The notes below the pieces were generated by a model. The model was given only the letters and a program-made list of their open reading frames with translations. It had not been told where the DNA came from and made no database searches. From Brevibacterium picturae (lineage in GTDB: Bacteria > Actinomycetota > Actinomycetes > Actinomycetales > Brevibacteriaceae): DNA of 64,000 nucleotides. The stretch is from positions 4,154,001-4,218,000 of the forward strand of contig NZ_LT629739.1 in the NCBI RefSeq assembly GCF_900105045.1, in the 5' to 3' direction. The stretch's first letter is position 1; every line of letters starts with the position of its first letter. This document shows positions 35,962-45,153 of the stretch, one piece after another. The translations under genes were made by a program, and so were the position numbers.

Positions 35962-36858
35962 GTGAGTACGCAGGCCGAATCGAACGGCGCCGACCATCCC
36001 ATCGAGGTCGTCTTCGTGACGGGAATGTCCGGAGCAGGTCGGACCACCGTGGCCAATGTGCTCGAAGACATGGACTGGTACGTCGTCGACAATCTGCCCC
36101 CGCAGATGATGCGGCCCCTCGTCGAACTCGTCGCCCGTGCCGACGGGGCGCTGCCGAAGATCGCCATCGTCACCGACTCGAAGGGTCGGGCGAAGTACGC
36201 GGAGCTCGAAGACACGATCAGCGACTTCATCGATCAGGGGCTCTCCCTGCGCATCCTCTACGTCGATGCCGCCGACGAGGTGCTGGTTCGACGATTCGAA
36301 TCCACGCGCCGCCCCCACCCGCTGCAAGGCGAAGGAACGCTGCTGGAGGGGATCGAAGGTGAACGCTCGGCCCTGGAATCCCTCAAACACCGTGCCGACA
36401 TCATCATCGACACCTCAGAGCTCAACGTCCACCAGCTCTCCACCCAGGTCCGCAAACGCTTCAGCACCGATGACACCCCCCTGCTGCGACTGACCGTGAT
36501 GAGCTTCGGGTTCAAATACGGTCTGCCGAAGGACGCCGACCACGTCGCGGATGTCCGCTTCCTGCCCAACCCGTATTGGATCCCGCACCTGCGCGGGCAC
36601 AACGGGCTCGACTCCGACGTGGCCGACTTCGTGCTGGGACAGAACGGCGCCGAGGAATTCATCGAACGCTACACCGCGACCTTGGACACCGTCTCTCAGG
36701 GCTACCTCCACGAAGGTCGCGGCTACGCGATGATCGGCATCGGCTGCACCGGCGGCAAGCACCGCTCCGTGGCGATCAGCGAACGCGTTGCCAAGAGCCT
36801 GGCCGCGCAGACCGGCATCCCGGTCACCGTGCGCCATCGTGATCTGGGGAGAGAGTGA
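35962..36858 (+). CDS. rapZ: RNase adapter RapZ / nucleotide-binding protein
   Basis: This 298-residue protein has a P-loop GMSGAGRTT at residues 21-29 and the signature VDNLPPQMM. A C-terminal domain follows with SFGFKYGLPKDADHVADVRFLPNPYW and GCTGGKHRSVAISERVA. In E. coli RapZ delivers the GlmZ sRNA to RNase E; in actinobacteria the role is not settled. GTG 35962 is chosen for the strong AAGGAGG at 35951-35957. TAGAGT at 35912-35917 is a possible -10. It begins the conserved rapZ-yvcK-whiA operon, with one base separating it from yvcK. Confidence 0.95.
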   Translation: MSTQAESNGADHPIEVVFVTGMSGAGRTTVANVLEDMDWYVVDNLPPQMMRPLVELVARADGALPKIAIVTDSKGRAKYAELEDTISDFIDQGLSLRILYVDAADEVLVRRFESTRRPHPLQGEGTLLEGIEGERSALESLKHRADIIIDTSELNVHQLSTQVRKRFSTDDTPLLRLTVMSFGFKYGLPKDADHVADVRFLPNPYWIPHLRGHNGLDSDVADFVLGQNGAEEFIERYTATLDTVSQGYLHEGRGYAMIGIGCTGGKHRSVAISERVAKSLAAQTGIPVTVRHRDLGRE

Positions 36859-36859
36859 G

Positions 36860-37855
36860 ATGGAGACCGAGGATCTCCCTCAGATCATCCCTGCAGCCAA
36901 AGACAAGGGACCCAAGATCGTCTCCTTCGGGGGAGGCCACGGGCTCTACGCCGCCCTGCGCGCATTCCGCCTGCTGACCGAATCCCTGACCGCTGTCGTC
37001 ACAGTCGCCGATGACGGCGGTTCCTCCGGCAGGCTCCGCGACGAGCTCGGCGGGCTTCCGCCCGGTGATCTGCGTATGGCTCTGGCCGCTCTCTGCGACG
37101 ACGGGAACTGGGGCAAGACATGGCGGGACGTCATCCAGCACCGGTTCGACTCCGACGGTGAACTCAGCGGCCATTCAGTGGGCAACCTGCTCATCTCCGC
37201 CCTGTGGCAGATCCATGGTGACCATGTCGCCGGCCTCGACTGGATGGCCAAGCTCCTGCGCGCCCACGGTCGAGTCCTGCCCATGTCCTCGATTCCGCTG
37301 ACGATCGAGGCCGACGTGAAGTTCCCGGGATCCTTCCAAGTCGTGCGCGGCCAGTCCGTGCTCGCGTCCACCCTGGGGCATGTCGAAACCGTCCGTCTCG
37401 ATCCGCCCGTGCCACCAGCACGACACGAAACGATCGAAGCCGTCGCCGAGGCCGATGTGCTCAATCTTGGACCCGGCTCCTGGTACACCTCGGTGATGCC
37501 GCATCTGCTCGTTCCCTCCCTCGCCGAGGCGATCGGGCAGTCCTCCGCAGTGAAGTCCCTCACGCTGAACCTCAGCTCCAGCGACGGTGAAACACGAGAT
37601 CTCAGTCTCAGCGAACACCTCGCGTCACTGCACAAACACGCCTCCTCCCTCGAGCTCGATTACGTGCTCGTCGATGAGGCCGCAGTCCGGGTGGAACCTG
37701 ACCTGCAGCGGTGCGCACGTGAGATGTTCAACGCCAAAATATGGGCCCGTCCGCTGCGCTCCAGACGGGCGGGACAGCATGACAGCCTCAAGCTCGCCGC
37801 GTGTTACCGTGACATGTTGGTGGACGCCGGGATCGGCGTGGATGAGCAGTGGTAG
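36860..37855 (+). CDS. yvcK: gluconeogenesis factor YvcK (CofD-like)
   Basis: This 331-residue protein is of the YvcK/CofD-like UDP-sugar-binding family. The N-terminus shows VSFGGGHGLYAALRAFR and VTVADDGGSSGRLRDELGGLPPGDLRMAL. Later segments are HSVGNLLISALW, LGPGSWYTSVMPHLLV and VLVDEAAV. In Bacillus and mycobacteria (CuvA) it supports cell-wall synthesis and growth on gluconeogenic carbon. ATG 36860 follows the rapZ stop by one base and has GGGGAGAG upstream. It sits in the conserved trio with rapZ and whiA. Confidence 0.95.
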   Translation: METEDLPQIIPAAKDKGPKIVSFGGGHGLYAALRAFRLLTESLTAVVTVADDGGSSGRLRDELGGLPPGDLRMALAALCDDGNWGKTWRDVIQHRFDSDGELSGHSVGNLLISALWQIHGDHVAGLDWMAKLLRAHGRVLPMSSIPLTIEADVKFPGSFQVVRGQSVLASTLGHVETVRLDPPVPPARHETIEAVAEADVLNLGPGSWYTSVMPHLLVPSLAEAIGQSSAVKSLTLNLSSSDGETRDLSLSEHLASLHKHASSLELDYVLVDEAAVRVEPDLQRCAREMFNAKIWARPLRSRRAGQHDSLKLAACYRDMLVDAGIGVDEQW

Positions 37856-37881
37856 GAAATTCGGTTGCAGGAGGATGAACT

Positions 37882-38865
37882 ATGGCACTGACCGCTCAGG
37901 TCAAGGATGAGTTGGCGCGGGTGAAGATCACCCGCACTTCTGCTCGCAAAGCCGAAGTGTCTGCGATCTTCCGCTTCTCCTCCGCACTCCACCTCGTCAA
38001 CGGGTCGATCGTGCTCGAAGCCGAACTCGACACCGCCCAGGCCGCCAAACGTCTGCGCAGCGAGATCAAGGATCTCTACGGCCAGTACGCCGACATCGTG
38101 GTCATCAACGCCGCCGGGATCCGCCGCTCCAACCGCTACCTCCTGAGAGTCACCCGCGACGGGGGAGCACTGGCACGCCAGACCGGTCTCGTCGACAACC
38201 GGGGACGACCCGTGCGCGGGCTCCCCTCGGCGATCGTCAACGGATCCGTCGCCGATGCCGAAGCCGCCTGGCGCGGAGCATTCCTCGCCCACGGCTCACT
38301 GACCGAACCTGGTCGCTCGTCGGCCCTCGAAGTCACCTGTCCCGGGCCCGAAGCCGCCCTCGCCCTCGTCGGCGCCGCCAGACGTCTGGGGCTGAGTGCG
38401 AAGGCCCGCGAGGTCCGCGGTGTCGATCGCGTCGTCATCCGCGACGGCGACGACATCGCGGCCCTGCTCACCCGCATGGGATCCCACAGCGCCGTTCTCG
38501 TCTGGGAGGAACGCCGAATGCGACGAGAGGTGCGGGCGACGGCGAACCGTCTGGCCAACTTCGACGACGCGAACCTGCGGCGTTCCGCTCGAGCCGCAGT
38601 CGCGGCCGGAGCCAGAGTCGAACGCGCCCTCGAGATCCTCGGAGACGAAGTCCCCGAACACCTGCGCTACGCCGGCCAGCTGCGTGTGACACACAAACAG
38701 GCATCACTGGAGGAACTGGGCCAACTGGCCGATCCGCCGATGACCAAGGACGCCGTCGCCGGCAGGATCCGCCGCCTGCTGTCCACAGCAGACAAACATG
38801 CCGAAGATCTGGGAATTCCTGGCACAGAGTCCAGTCTCACCCCGGAAATGCTCGAAGATCGCTAA
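37882..38865 (+). CDS. whiA: sporulation/cell-division regulator WhiA
   Basis: This 327-residue DNA-binding protein has an N-terminal degenerate LAGLIDADG homing-endonuclease fold and a C-terminal helix-turn-helix. The conserved segments [25 protein letters not shown] (here [15 protein letters not shown]), [33 protein letters not shown] and the KHAEDLGIP end are easy to see. WhiA controls septation genes in Streptomyces and is conserved in non-sporulating actinobacteria. AGGAGG at 37870-37875 supports ATG 37882. Its stop codon TAA forms part of the gap -10 box. Confidence 0.97.
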   Translation: MALTAQVKDELARVKITRTSARKAEVSAIFRFSSALHLVNGSIVLEAELDTAQAAKRLRSEIKDLYGQYADIVVINAAGIRRSNRYLLRVTRDGGALARQTGLVDNRGRPVRGLPSAIVNGSVADAEAAWRGAFLAHGSLTEPGRSSALEVTCPGPEAALALVGAARRLGLSAKAREVRGVDRVVIRDGDDIAALLTRMGSHSAVLVWEERRMRREVRATANRLANFDDANLRRSARAAVAAGARVERALEILGDEVPEHLRYAGQLRVTHKQASLEELGQLADPPMTKDAVAGRIRRLLSTADKHAEDLGIPGTESSLTPEMLEDR

Positions 38866-38875
38866 GATCGAGGCA
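38863..38875 (+). promoter_or_regulatory. -10 box of gap, leaderless
   Basis: TAAGAT (38863-38868) begins with the whiA stop codon and lies six bases before the gap ATG. GAGG at 38870-38873 is too close to the ATG to be a ribosome binding site. Confidence 0.55.
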
Positions 38876-39876
38876 TGAGACAAATCGCCATCAACGGCTT
38901 CGGCCGTATCGGTCGTGCCCTGTACCGTCTGTCCCTCGATCCCTCATCCGACTTCGAGGTCGTCGCCATCAACGACCTCACCGACACCGAGACCCTAGCT
39001 CACCTGCTGACCTATGATTCCGTGTGGCCGCGGCTCGAGCACACCGTCGAGGCCGGCGAAGATTCGCTGACCGTCGATGGGAGAACCATCTCCGTGCTCA
39101 GCCAGGCGGACCCGTCGAAGATCGACTGGTCGTCACACAACGTCGAACTCGTCGTCGAGTCCACCGGCAGGTTCACCCGACGTGACCAGGCCGAGGCCCA
39201 CCTCGGCGGGTCCGTGCAGACAGTGGTGCTGTCGGCGCCGGGCAAGGACGTCGACGGCACCTTTGTCATGGGCGTCAACGAAGCCGACTTCGACCCGGCC
39301 CAGCACACCGTCGTCTCCAACGCCTCGTGCACGACGAACTGCATGGCCACCATCGTCAAGGCCGTCGACGATGCCGTCGGCGTCGAATCCGGCCTGCTCA
39401 ACACCGTTCACGCCTACACCGGCGATCAGATGCTCGTCGACGGGCCGCACCGCGATCTGCGACGTGCCCGCGCTGCGGCCGTCAACATCGTCCCGACCAC
39501 GACCGGTGCCGCTCGCACCGTCGGCAGGGTGATGCCGCACCTGGCCGGCAAGCTCGACGGACTCGCCGTCCGCGTTCCCGTCCCCGCCGGGTCGATCATC
39601 GACTTCACCTTCACCCCGCAGCAGGCTGCCACGACCGAGGAGGTCAACGGGATCCTGGCGAAGGCCGCCGAGTCCTCGCCGTACCTCGAATACAGCACGG
39701 CGCCTCTGGTGTCGACCGACATCGTCGGCACCACCGCCTCGGCGATCGTGGACTCGCAGCTGACAATGACGCTCGGGAACCAGATCAAGGTCGTGGCCTG
39801 GTACGACAACGAATGGGGCTACACGAACCGCCTCAAGGACATGGTCAGCTACATCCTCGGCGAAAGGGACAAATGA
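38875..39876 (+). CDS. gap: glyceraldehyde-3-phosphate dehydrogenase, type I
   Basis: This 333-residue glycolytic dehydrogenase begins QIAINGFGRIGR, with VAINDLTD placing an Asp after the second strand, which favours NAD+. The catalytic Cys152 is in SNASCTTNC. HAYTGDQMLVDGPHRDLRRARAAAVNIVPTTTGAA carries the phosphate-binding residues, and WYDNEWGYTNRL is the C-terminal signature. It begins the gap-pgk-tpiA-secG block and overlaps pgk by ATGA. Confidence 0.98.
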   Translation: MRQIAINGFGRIGRALYRLSLDPSSDFEVVAINDLTDTETLAHLLTYDSVWPRLEHTVEAGEDSLTVDGRTISVLSQADPSKIDWSSHNVELVVESTGRFTRRDQAEAHLGGSVQTVVLSAPGKDVDGTFVMGVNEADFDPAQHTVVSNASCTTNCMATIVKAVDDAVGVESGLLNTVHAYTGDQMLVDGPHRDLRRARAAAVNIVPTTTGAARTVGRVMPHLAGKLDGLAVRVPVPAGSIIDFTFTPQQAATTEEVNGILAKAAESSPYLEYSTAPLVSTDIVGTTASAIVDSQLTMTLGNQIKVVAWYDNEWGYTNRLKDMVSYILGERDK

Positions 39877-41090
39877 GGACATACGACGACCCGCAGATCT
39901 TCGCCCACCGCACGGTCCTCGTCCGCAGTGATCTCAACGTGCCGATGGACGAGGGCACGATCACCGACCGCGGTCGCATCCTGGCCTCGGCCGGCACGAT
40001 CAGGACCCTCGCCGAGGCGGGGGCGCGGGTGATCGTCATGTCCCATCTGGGACGTCCCAAGGGCGCACCCGATCCCCAGTTCTCGCTCCATCCGCTGGCT
40101 CCGGAACTCGCCGAGGCGATCGACCGGGACGTCGCATTCGCCGCCGACACCGTCGGTGATGAAGCGACGACCAAGGCGGCGGCTCTCGGCGATGGCGAGG
40201 TCCTTCTGCTTGAGAACCTCCGCTTCAACCCCGGCGAGACGTCGAAGGACGACGACGAACGACAGGCATTCGCCGCACAGCTGGCTGAATTGGCCGATGA
40301 CTTCGTCTCCGACGGCTTCGGCGTCGTTCATCGCAAACAGGCCTCCGTGTATGACATCGCGGCCCTGCTGCCGCACTATGCCGGATCGCTCGTCCAAGCC
40401 GAGGTCGAGGTCAGTGATCGACTGCTGAACTCTCCCCAGGCCCCGTTCACGGTCGTCCTCGGTGGATCGAAGGTCTCCGACAAACTCGGCGTCATCGACA
40501 ATCTCATCGACCGAGCGGATAATCTGCTCATCGGCGGCGGAATGGTCTTCACGTTCCTCGCCGCACTCGGCCACGACATCGGCTCCAGCCTGGTCGAGAC
40601 AGATCGGATCGATGATGTCAAGGACTACCTCAAGCGAGCCGAGGACGGGGGAGCAGACATCATTCTGCCCACGGACATCGTGATGGCAGCCTCCTTCGCC
40701 GCCGATGCCCAGAACTGGGTGCGCCCCGTTGCGGAACTCGAATCGACACCGGCTGGAACCGACGGTCTGGGTCTAGACATCGGCCCCGAGTCGGCTGGCA
40801 CCTATGCCGAGGTGATCTCGGCTTCGAACACTGTGTTCTGGAACGGTCCCATGGGCGTCTTCGAGTTCCCTGCCTTCGCCGCCGGCACCAAGGCCGTCGC
40901 GGCCGCTTTGACCAACGGATCCGATAGTGAGACAACGCGTCTGACGGTCGTCGGCGGAGGTGACTCGGCTGCGGCCGTGCGCACGCTCGGTTTCGCCGAT
41001 GACGAATTCGGCCACATCTCCACCGGCGGTGGCGCCAGCCTGGAATACCTCGAAAGCAAGACCCTGCCCGGACTCGAAGCCCTCGCGTGA
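39873..41090 (+). CDS. pgk: phosphoglycerate kinase
   Basis: This 405-residue enzyme makes ATP and 3-phosphoglycerate from 1,3-bisphosphoglycerate. Its signature [16 protein letters not shown], the SHLGRPKG loop, [61 protein letters not shown] and the Gly-rich end [36 protein letters not shown] are all present. [10 protein letters not shown] takes the place of the more usual FGxAHRxHAS. ATG 39873 overlaps the gap stop (ATGA); longer frames upstream would read through gap. Confidence 0.98.
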   Translation: MRTYDDPQIFAHRTVLVRSDLNVPMDEGTITDRGRILASAGTIRTLAEAGARVIVMSHLGRPKGAPDPQFSLHPLAPELAEAIDRDVAFAADTVGDEATTKAAALGDGEVLLLENLRFNPGETSKDDDERQAFAAQLAELADDFVSDGFGVVHRKQASVYDIAALLPHYAGSLVQAEVEVSDRLLNSPQAPFTVVLGGSKVSDKLGVIDNLIDRADNLLIGGGMVFTFLAALGHDIGSSLVETDRIDDVKDYLKRAEDGGADIILPTDIVMAASFAADAQNWVRPVAELESTPAGTDGLGLDIGPESAGTYAEVISASNTVFWNGPMGVFEFPAFAAGTKAVAAALTNGSDSETTRLTVVGGGDSAAAVRTLGFADDEFGHISTGGGASLEYLESKTLPGLEALA

Positions 41091-41104
41091 GAAAGAAGAC
41101 GACA

Positions 41105-41890
41105 ATGAGCGACCGCACCCTGCTCCTGGCCGGCAACTGGAAGATGAACCATGATCATCTCGAAGCGATCTCGAGCGTCCAGAAACTGGCCTGGGCGCTC
41201 GAAGACGCCAAACTCGACGAGACGAAATGCGATGTCGTCGTCATTCCTCCCTTCACCGATATCCGCTCCGTCCAGACCCTCATCCAGGGTGACAAACTGT
41301 GGCTGACCTACGGTGCGCAGGACGTTTCGCAGCACGAACCCGGGGCCCATACGGGAGAGATCGCCGCATCGTTCTTGGCCCGCCTCGGCTGCACATATGT
41401 CGTCGTGGGCCACAGCGAACGGCGTGCGAACAATCACGAGACGAACGACATCGTCGCGGCCAAGGTCAAGGCGGCGCTGGCACAGGAGATCACACCGATC
41501 CTGTGCATCGGAGAGTCGTTGGAGCAGCGCCAGGAGAAGACCCACGTGGACTTCACCCTCACACAACTCGAAGAGTCATTGGCCGATCTCGACTCCGCCT
41601 CTCTCGAAGGGCTGGTCATCGCGTATGAACCTGTGTGGGCGATCGGCACGGGGGAGACAGCGACGGCAGAGGACGCGGCCGAAATGGCAGCCGCTATCCG
41701 GGCACGACTGGCGGAGCGCTACAGCGACTCGCTGGCCGCGAGCACTCGAATCCTCTACGGCGGTTCGGTGAAGACCGACAACGTCGCGCAGGTTCTGGCC
41801 TCCGACGACGTCGACGGTGCACTCGTCGGAGGAGCCAGCCTCAACGGCCCCGACTTCGCCGCTTTGTGCAAGGCCGCAGTGGCAAAGTAG
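41105..41890 (+). CDS. tpiA: triosephosphate isomerase
   Basis: This 261-residue TIM barrel interconverts dihydroxyacetone phosphate and glyceraldehyde 3-phosphate. The catalytic Lys is in [11 protein letters not shown], the His in [12 protein letters not shown], and the Glu in [17 protein letters not shown], followed by the flexible loop. [12 protein letters not shown] and [11 protein letters not shown] bind phosphate. An in-frame GTG at 41087 overlaps the pgk stop and would add six residues; ATG 41105 fits the family better. Neither has a strong Shine-Dalgarno. Confidence 0.97.
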   Translation: MSDRTLLLAGNWKMNHDHLEAISSVQKLAWALEDAKLDETKCDVVVIPPFTDIRSVQTLIQGDKLWLTYGAQDVSQHEPGAHTGEIAASFLARLGCTYVVVGHSERRANNHETNDIVAAKVKAALAQEITPILCIGESLEQRQEKTHVDFTLTQLEESLADLDSASLEGLVIAYEPVWAIGTGETATAEDAAEMAAAIRARLAERYSDSLAASTRILYGGSVKTDNVAQVLASDDVDGALVGGASLNGPDFAALCKAAVAK

Positions 41891-41922
41891 ACTGACCAAC
41901 ACATCCTCCGACGAAATATAGG

Positions 41923-41934
41923 TAGTACTCGACG
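41923..41934 (+). promoter_or_regulatory. possible leaderless promoter of secG
   Basis: TAGTAC at 41923-41928 precedes GTG 41934 by five bases, with no Shine-Dalgarno. The spacing is one base short of the pattern at other genes, so this is a weaker case. Confidence 0.35.
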
Positions 41935-42179
41935 TGGAAATCCTCAACATCATACTCATCGCGTTGCTCGTCCTCACGAGCATCTTCCTGATTCTCCTCA
42001 TCCTCATGCACAAGGGTAAGGGTGGAGGCATGTCGGACATGTTCGGTGGCGGCATGTCCTCATCGCTGGGATCATCGGGCGTGGCTGAGCGCAACCTCAA
42101 CCGATTCACGACCCTGACGGCGATCGTCTGGGGCGCGTGCATCATCCTGCTGGGTCTCATCACTCGCTTCAACGCCTGA
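41934..42179 (+). CDS. secG: preprotein translocase subunit SecG
   Basis: This 81-residue protein has two transmembrane helices (about residues 3-25 and 56-77). The conserved cytoplasmic loop between them is KGKGGGMSDMFGGG, followed by SSLGSSGVAERNLNRFT. SecG joins SecYE in the protein-export channel. GTG 41934 is the only start that gives the full first helix. Its location after tpiA is conserved in actinobacteria, and it is the last gene of the + strand block, followed by a strong palindrome. Confidence 0.95.
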   Translation: MEILNIILIALLVLTSIFLILLILMHKGKGGGMSDMFGGGMSSSLGSSGVAERNLNRFTTLTAIVWGACIILLGLITRFNA

Positions 42180-42324
42180 GAGATGAACCGGCGTCCGACT
42201 GTGCGGTAGACGTCTGAGTTGCGTGTTCGACGCCTAAGCTGCGCAGTCAATGCCCGCCCGCGAAGGCCGGGCCCTTCGAACAGCGCCTCAACAGGCTGAA
42301 CTTCTGCTTCGTGACACACGTACG

Positions 42325-42366
42325 ACGACGAAGGACCCTGACCGATCGGTCAGGGTCCTTCGTCGT
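42325..42366. terminator. bidirectional terminator secG / pgi
   Basis: This perfect 42-base palindrome is centred on GATC (42344-42347). The 19-bp arms run ACGAAGGACCCTGACC-type sequence on both sides, that is ACGACGAAGGACCCTGACC with its complement. It lies between the convergent secG and pgi genes. The rest of the gap (42180-42427) shows nothing else. Confidence 0.8.
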
Positions 42367-42427
42367 GCGCAGGGGCGTTTTTCGCGCTGCGTGCGTTACT
42401 GTGCAGAGGCGTTACTGCCGGGAGAGG

Positions 42428-44053
42428 TCAGTCGACTCCATAGTGGTGTCGAGGTTCCACAGCAGCGATCGCCCGGCGCAGCTGCTCGAGGCCCCGCGAA
42501 CGCTCGAGGAGGTGAACCCTGAGAACCGGGCGTTCCTTCTCTTCCAGTGCTGTGGCATCGCCGAGGGCCTGGGCGCGCTGCAGTTCGGTGAAGCCATAGC
42601 GCCGTCCCGGAACCAGCAGATCCGTCCGGGGCTCGGCTGTGATCTGCAGGAACACCCCGTTCGGGTGCCCTCCCTTATGGTATTGGCCCGTCGAATGCAG
42701 ATAGCGCGGTCCGAATCCGAATGTGGACTGCACACCCGAATGCTGTGAGACCAATGCTCGGAGATCCTGGGCGTCGGCGTCGGCGATGCGGTCGAGGAAC
42801 GCCTGCACCCCAACGTATCCGTACTCGTCGACCTGTGCGAAGAGCTCTGCGACGGCACCGACGAGATCGGTGGTCTCCTCGAAATCGCCGAAGACTTCGA
42901 TCTGCTCCTCGCGGAACGCCGGCTGTGCCGAAGCCGCGGAGGAGCCATGTGACAGGGCCTGCCTGGCATGTTCCTTCGCAGACTCCACATCCGGCTGATC
43001 GAACGGGTCGACGCCGATGCTGTATCCGGCGATCGCTGTGGCGAACTCCCAGAACACGAACAGTTCGCCGAGGCCGCCGTCGAGTTCGGAGTCGAACCCG
43101 GACGGTGCCTCGACATCGGTCACGGGCCCCAGCGTGCACAGCATGGCATCGGCTCGGGCATCGAAGAAGCCGACGTCATCGGCACCGTCGACAACGACCG
43201 GCAGAATCCCCTGACCGTCCTTGCCCAAGGACTCGGCCACGAGCTGTTCGACCCATTTGCTCAATCCTGACAAGGCGGGCGCGGTCTCCGCGAGCACGAG
43301 CTTCTCGGTTGCCCGGGCGTGCCCGATGCCCAACCAGGTCCCGAACTGCAGAGCTGGGTTGTCGGGCGCATCGGTGCCGAAACCGTCGACTGCCGTTGCC
43401 GCCGAGGCTGCGATCTCCCGAACGTCGACGCCGGCCAGACCGGCCGGGACGAGACCGAACGCCGACAGCGCACTGTAGCGTCCACCGACCGACTCATCGG
43501 CGTGGAAGGTCGCCAGGAAACCCTGCTCGGCAGCCAAGACGTCGAGTTCGGTTCCCGGATCGGTGATCGCAATCAGCCGCGACGCAGGATCGATGCCGAC
43601 CGATTCGAAGGCGTCGGAGAATGCTCGGCGAATCGCATCGGTCTCGATCGTCGTTCCCGACTTGGACGCAACGACGAGCACAGTGTGTGACAGATCGGTC
43701 CCGATCGCCTCGGCGACCTGATTGGGGTCCGTGGAGTCCACAACCTCGAGCCTGACTCCAGCCGCTTGGGCCATGACCTCCGGGGCCAGGGACGAACCGC
43801 CCATCCCCGTCAGACTGATCGAGCGCAGCCCCTCCGCTTCCAGGCGGGAGCGCAGGGATTCGATCTCATCGATGAGGCCGGTGCTTCGCTGGGGCAAGTC
43901 CACCCAACCCATGCGGGGCACCGGCTGCTGACCGTCTGCCGTGAACAGCGATGCATCCTTGGCCGCCAGACGGGAGGGAACGCGCGAGTCCAGGAGACGA
44001 GCCACCTCGGCGTCGTAGTCCTCGACGACCGGAACGCTGTGCTGCAGCCTCAT
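42428..44053 (-). CDS. pgi: glucose-6-phosphate isomerase
   Basis: This 541-residue enzyme links glycolysis and the pentose phosphate pathway. The sugar-phosphate isomerase (SIS) fold shows SLTGMGGSSLAPEVMAQ, VVDSTDPNQVAE, VVASKSGTTIETDA, GGRYSALSAFGLVPA and FGPRYLHSTGQYHKGG, with the Ser/Thr phosphate loop SGTTIET and the Glu and His of the active site. This is the actinobacterial variant also found next to tal. The ATG overlaps the tal stop (ATGA). It is the last gene of the tkt-tal-pgi unit; zwf does not follow. Confidence 0.95.
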   Translation of the reverse strand: MRLQHSVPVVEDYDAEVARLLDSRVPSRLAAKDASLFTADGQQPVPRMGWVDLPQRSTGLIDEIESLRSRLEAEGLRSISLTGMGGSSLAPEVMAQAAGVRLEVVDSTDPNQVAEAIGTDLSHTVLVVASKSGTTIETDAIRRAFSDAFESVGIDPASRLIAITDPGTELDVLAAEQGFLATFHADESVGGRYSALSAFGLVPAGLAGVDVREIAASAATAVDGFGTDAPDNPALQFGTWLGIGHARATEKLVLAETAPALSGLSKWVEQLVAESLGKDGQGILPVVVDGADDVGFFDARADAMLCTLGPVTDVEAPSGFDSELDGGLGELFVFWEFATAIAGYSIGVDPFDQPDVESAKEHARQALSHGSSAASAQPAFREEQIEVFGDFEETTDLVGAVAELFAQVDEYGYVGVQAFLDRIADADAQDLRALVSQHSGVQSTFGFGPRYLHSTGQYHKGGHPNGVFLQITAEPRTDLLVPGRRYGFTELQRAQALGDATALEEKERPVLRVHLLERSRGLEQLRRAIAAVEPRHHYGVD

Positions 44054-45153
44054 GAGTGGTCCAAAGCAGTGCGAATCGTGTCCTGGAGCTCTGCCCAGCT
44101 GACGTCGAACTTCTCGAGTCCTTGAGTCTCGAGCACGGTCATCACCTCCGCATAGTCGATTCCGAGCCGTGCCAGCCGATCGAAGACCTCGTCGGCGGCC
44201 CGGTAGTTCTCCGGCGAGATCTCGGCAGTGACTTCACCGTGGTCGGCGAAGGCCTGCATCGTGGGTTCTGGCATCGTGTTCACGGTGTTCGGAGCAACGA
44301 GCTCCGAGACGTACATCGTGTCCGGGTAGTCGGGATTCTTCACCCCGGTCGAGGCCCACAGCAGTCGCTGCGGCTTGGCACCTGCGAGCTCGAGGACCCG
44401 GAAACGCTCGGACGTGAACAGCTGCGAGTGGATCTCATGGGCCAGCACACAGTTCGCGATGCCCGCCCGGCCCTTGAGCTCGGCTGCGGCCGGGTCATCG
44501 AGACCGTCCAGCCGTGCGTCGATCTCCGCGTCCACGCGAGAGACGAAGATCGAGGCCACCGACTTGATCTGGTTGAGATCGTGTCCGGCCGCTCGTGCCT
44601 TCTCCAGTCCCTGGAGGAACGCTTCGACGACGTGACGATAGCGGGTCAGTGAGAACACCAAGGTGACGTTGACGCTGATGCCTGCCGCGATGGTGTCGGA
44701 GATCGCGCGCAGTCCGGCTTCGGTCGCTGGGATCTTGATCATCGCGTTGGGTTCACCGACGCGTGCCCACAATGCCTTGGCCGCCGCAACAGTGCCTTCG
44801 GCATCGTGGGCCAGCGGGGGAGCCACCTCGATCGATACCCGCCCGTCTTCGCCGTCGGTGTCGTCGTAGACCTGGCGGAAGAGCCTGGCCGCCGCGGCGA
44901 CATCCGTCGTGGTCAGGGACTCGATGGCTTCATCGGCGGAGGCCTTGTCGGCTCCGAGTTCGGCGACGGCGGAGTCATAGCTGTCGGACCCGGCGATGGC
45001 GTTGGCGAAGATCGTCGGGTTCGTCGTCACTCCGGTGACGTTCGAGTCCTCGATGAGCCGTGCCAGGTCACCGGTTTCGAGCCGGGTCCGTGACAGGTCG
45101 TCGAGCCAGATGGAGACTCCGTGCTCGCTCAGGTTTGTCAGATTGCTGCTCAT
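44050..45153 (-). CDS. tal: transaldolase
   Basis: This 367-residue enzyme exchanges three-carbon units in the non-oxidative pentose phosphate pathway. Family features are SIWLDDLSRTRLETGDL, GVTTNPTIFANAI, VSIEVAPPLAHDAEGT, the Schiff-base Lys region MIKIPATEAGLRAI, VNVTLVFSLTRYRHVVEAFLQGLE, VASIFVSRVD and LLWASTGVKNPDYPDTMYV. It is the long actinobacterial type. It overlaps both tkt and pgi by ATGA, so the three proteins are probably made together. Confidence 0.97.
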   Translation of the reverse strand: MSSNLTNLSEHGVSIWLDDLSRTRLETGDLARLIEDSNVTGVTTNPTIFANAIAGSDSYDSAVAELGADKASADEAIESLTTTDVAAAARLFRQVYDDTDGEDGRVSIEVAPPLAHDAEGTVAAAKALWARVGEPNAMIKIPATEAGLRAISDTIAAGISVNVTLVFSLTRYRHVVEAFLQGLEKARAAGHDLNQIKSVASIFVSRVDAEIDARLDGLDDPAAAELKGRAGIANCVLAHEIHSQLFTSERFRVLELAGAKPQRLLWASTGVKNPDYPDTMYVSELVAPNTVNTMPEPTMQAFADHGEVTAEISPENYRAADEVFDRLARLGIDYAEVMTVLETQGLEKFDVSWAELQDTIRTALDHS

